Assembly (NCBI RefSeq): GCF_000184745.1 | Contig: NC_014931.1 | Coordinates: 4,526,001 to 4,590,000, forward strand | DNA: 64,000 nucleotides | DNA from: Variovorax paradoxus EPS | GTDB lineage: Bacteria; Pseudomonadota; Gammaproteobacteria; Burkholderiales; Burkholderiaceae_C | Direction of reading: 5' to 3' | Shown here: piece after piece, positions 62,593-64,000 of the stretch | How the letters are laid out: every line of letters starts with the position of its first letter | Numbering within the stretch: position 1 is the stretch's first letter | Made by a program: the position numbers and the translations under genes | Notes under the pieces: model-generated | The model's database searches: none | Seen by the model: only the letters and a program-made list of their open reading frames with translations | What the model was told of the DNA's origin: nothing

Positions 62593-64000
62593 ATGAGCAA
62601 TTCCCCCAAGAAAAAGGCGAGCGAACTGCGCAGCCAGCAATGGTTCGGCCGCCACGACCGCGACGGCTTCATCTACCGAAGCTGGATGAAAGGCAAGGGC
62701 GTTCCGCACGACCAGTTCGATGGTCGCCCGGTCATCGGCATCTGCAACACCTTCAGCGAACTCACGCCTTGCAACTCGCACTTCCGCACGCTCGCCGAGC
62801 AGGTGAAGATCGGCGTGTACGAAGCGGGCGGCTTCCCGCTCGAGTTCCCTGTGATGTCGCTCGGCGAGACGCTGCTGCGCCCCACCGCCATGCTGTATCG
62901 CAACCTTGCGAGCATGGACGTGGAAGAAAGCATTCGCGGCAATCCGCTCGATGGCGTGGTGCTGCTCATGGGCTGCGACAAGACCACGCCCGCATTGATG
63001 ATGGGCGCGGCCAGCGTCGACCTTCCGACCATCGGCGTCTCGGGCGGCCCGATGCTCTCGGGCAAATGGCGCGGACAAGAGCTGGGCTCGGGCACCGGCG
63101 TGTGGCAGATGAGCGAGCAGGTGCGCGCCGGCACGCTCAAGCTGCAGGACTTCTTCGAGGCCGAGAGCTGCATGCACCGAAGCCACGGCCACTGCATGAC
63201 GATGGGCACCGCGAGCACCATGGCCTGCATGGTCGAGGCGCTGGGCATTGGGCTGCCGGGCAATGCGGCCTACCCTGCCGTCGACGGTCGCCGCAACGTG
63301 CTGGCGCGGCAGGCGGGCCGGCGCATCGTGGACATGGTGCATGAGGACATGAACATGTCGAAGATCCTCACGCGCCAGGCCATCGAGAACGCGATCAAGG
63401 TGAACGCGGCCGTGGGCGGCTCGACCAACCTCGTGATCCATCTCCTGGCCATCGCGGGCCGCATCGGCGTGGACCTCACGCTCGACGACTTCGACCGCCT
63501 CGCCTCCGAGCTGCCCTGCCTCGTGAACCTGCAGCCCTCGGGCCAGTTCCTGATGGAAGACTTCTGCTATGCGGGCGGCCTGCCGGTGGTCATCAAGGAA
63601 ATCGCGGAGCACCTGCACAAGGACATCCTCACAGTCACCGGCCAGAGCCTCTGGGACAACGTGAAGGACGCCGAGAACTACGGTCCGCAGGTCATCCGCC
63701 CGCTGGCCGAGCCCTTCAAGGAAAACGCCGGCATCTGCGTGCTGCGCGGCAACCTCGCGCCCAACGGCGCCATCATCAAGCCGAGCGCCGCCACGCCCGA
63801 GCTGCTGGTGCACAAGGGCCGCGCGGTGGTGTTCGAAAGCGCCGACGACCTGCACAAGCGCATCGACGACGAGGACCTCGACATCGACGAGCACTGCATC
63901 ATGGTGCTCAAGAACTGCGGCCCCAAGGGCTACCCCGGCATGGCCGAGGCCGGCAACATGCCGCTGCCGCCGAAGGTTCTGCGCAAGGGCATCACCGACA
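62593..64000 (+). CDS. IlvD/Edd-family sugar-acid dehydratase, L-arabinonate-dehydratase-like (partial)
   Basis: 469 codons are in the window; the gene runs off the right edge. The reading frame starts MSNSPKKKAS at ATG 62593. Cluster-ligand candidates are Cys60 (CNTFSELTPC), Cys128 (MGCDKTTPA) and a cysteine in the SCMHRSHGHC segment near residue 200, as in [2Fe-2S] pentonate dehydratases. Dehydrates an aldonate to a 2-keto-3-deoxy acid. Divergent from the sugar ABC operon under one GntR, so it is probably part of the same catabolic pathway. Confidence 0.85.
   Translation, partial: MSNSPKKKASELRSQQWFGRHDRDGFIYRSWMKGKGVPHDQFDGRPVIGICNTFSELTPCNSHFRTLAEQVKIGVYEAGGFPLEFPVMSLGETLLRPTAMLYRNLASMDVEESIRGNPLDGVVLLMGCDKTTPALMMGAASVDLPTIGVSGGPMLSGKWRGQELGSGTGVWQMSEQVRAGTLKLQDFFEAESCMHRSHGHCMTMGTASTMACMVEALGIGLPGNAAYPAVDGRRNVLARQAGRRIVDMVHEDMNMSKILTRQAIENAIKVNAAVGGSTNLVIHLLAIAGRIGVDLTLDDFDRLASELPCLVNLQPSGQFLMEDFCYAGGLPVVIKEIAEHLHKDILTVTGQSLWDNVKDAENYGPQVIRPLAEPFKENAGICVLRGNLAPNGAIIKPSAATPELLVHKGRAVVFESADDLHKRIDDEDLDIDEHCIMVLKNCGPKGYPGMAEAGNMPLPPKVLRKGITD

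Overview
The window looks like a chromosomal segment of a high-GC betaproteobacterium, most likely Comamonadaceae and Variovorax-like. I base this on strong G/C third-position bias, many LysR/GntR/Bug-type transport genes, ergothioneine genes, and short GC-rich palindromic repeats between genes. I saw no rRNA, tRNA, CRISPR array, prophage or transposase. The main compositional outlier is a patatin gene near 24-25.7 kb.

Layout. 0-5.6 kb: a small Cys-motif protein, a Fur-family (probably Zur) regulator, a CobW-type zinc GTPase behind a twin palindromic operator, an AraC-SDR pair, a GST and a LysR regulator. 5.8-13.7 kb: an MFS transporter coupled to an M14-like hydrolase, an enoyl-CoA hydratase, small proteins, a beta-propeller lipoprotein, DUF808, PepSY and GNAT proteins. 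13.8-18.2 kb: a tightly packed small-protein/DUF2132/ferredoxin operon, an MFS exporter, a pseudouridine synthase, a universal stress protein, and a 2OG-Fe(II) dioxygenase coupled to DUF427. 18.3-19.1 kb: a roughly 770-bp imperfect palindrome carrying REP-like units. 19.1-23.7 kb: egtD-egtB, an NDH-2-like flavoprotein, a small membrane protein and a secreted nuclease. 24.1-25.7 kb: a lower-GC patatin with a ricin-like C-terminus. 25.8-31.4 kb: acyl-CoA ligase, OsmC, a Bug binding protein, a Crp-type regulator, and NTF2-like plus SDR proteins. 31.6-37.8 kb: an MBL-fold hydrolase, an ACS-type MFS, and a GntR-controlled polar amino-acid ABC transporter. 38-41 kb: a P-loop protein, a GNAT protein and a coupled DUF1439/GDPD/small-protein operon. 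40.9-45.8 kb: a periplasmic copper-handling operon (His-rich protein, TolC-like lipoprotein, multicopper oxidase, cupredoxin, DUF411, CusF-like). 45.8-52.3 kb: a divergent amino-acid dehydrogenase and P1 peptidase, a TAXI protein, pabB-pabC, and MerR plus a carboxymuconolactone-decarboxylase-like protein. 52.3-57.2 kb: ettA, an RhlE-type helicase and an EEP-fold protein. 57.2-64 kb: a GntR-controlled sugar ABC operon divergent from an IlvD/Edd-type sugar-acid dehydratase that runs off the window.

The most unusual observation is that two unrelated operons share one architecture. In the sugar ABC operon (59181-59270) and the copper operon (42906-43052), a GC-rich palindromic repeat lies between two genes. 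The upstream stop overlaps an ATG as ATGA, a stop-free small ORF spans the whole repeat, and that ORF ends in a second ATGA that contains the next gene's start. The repeat supplies the next gene's Shine-Dalgarno and folds it into a stem. This looks like repeat-borne cassettes that keep or impose translational coupling.
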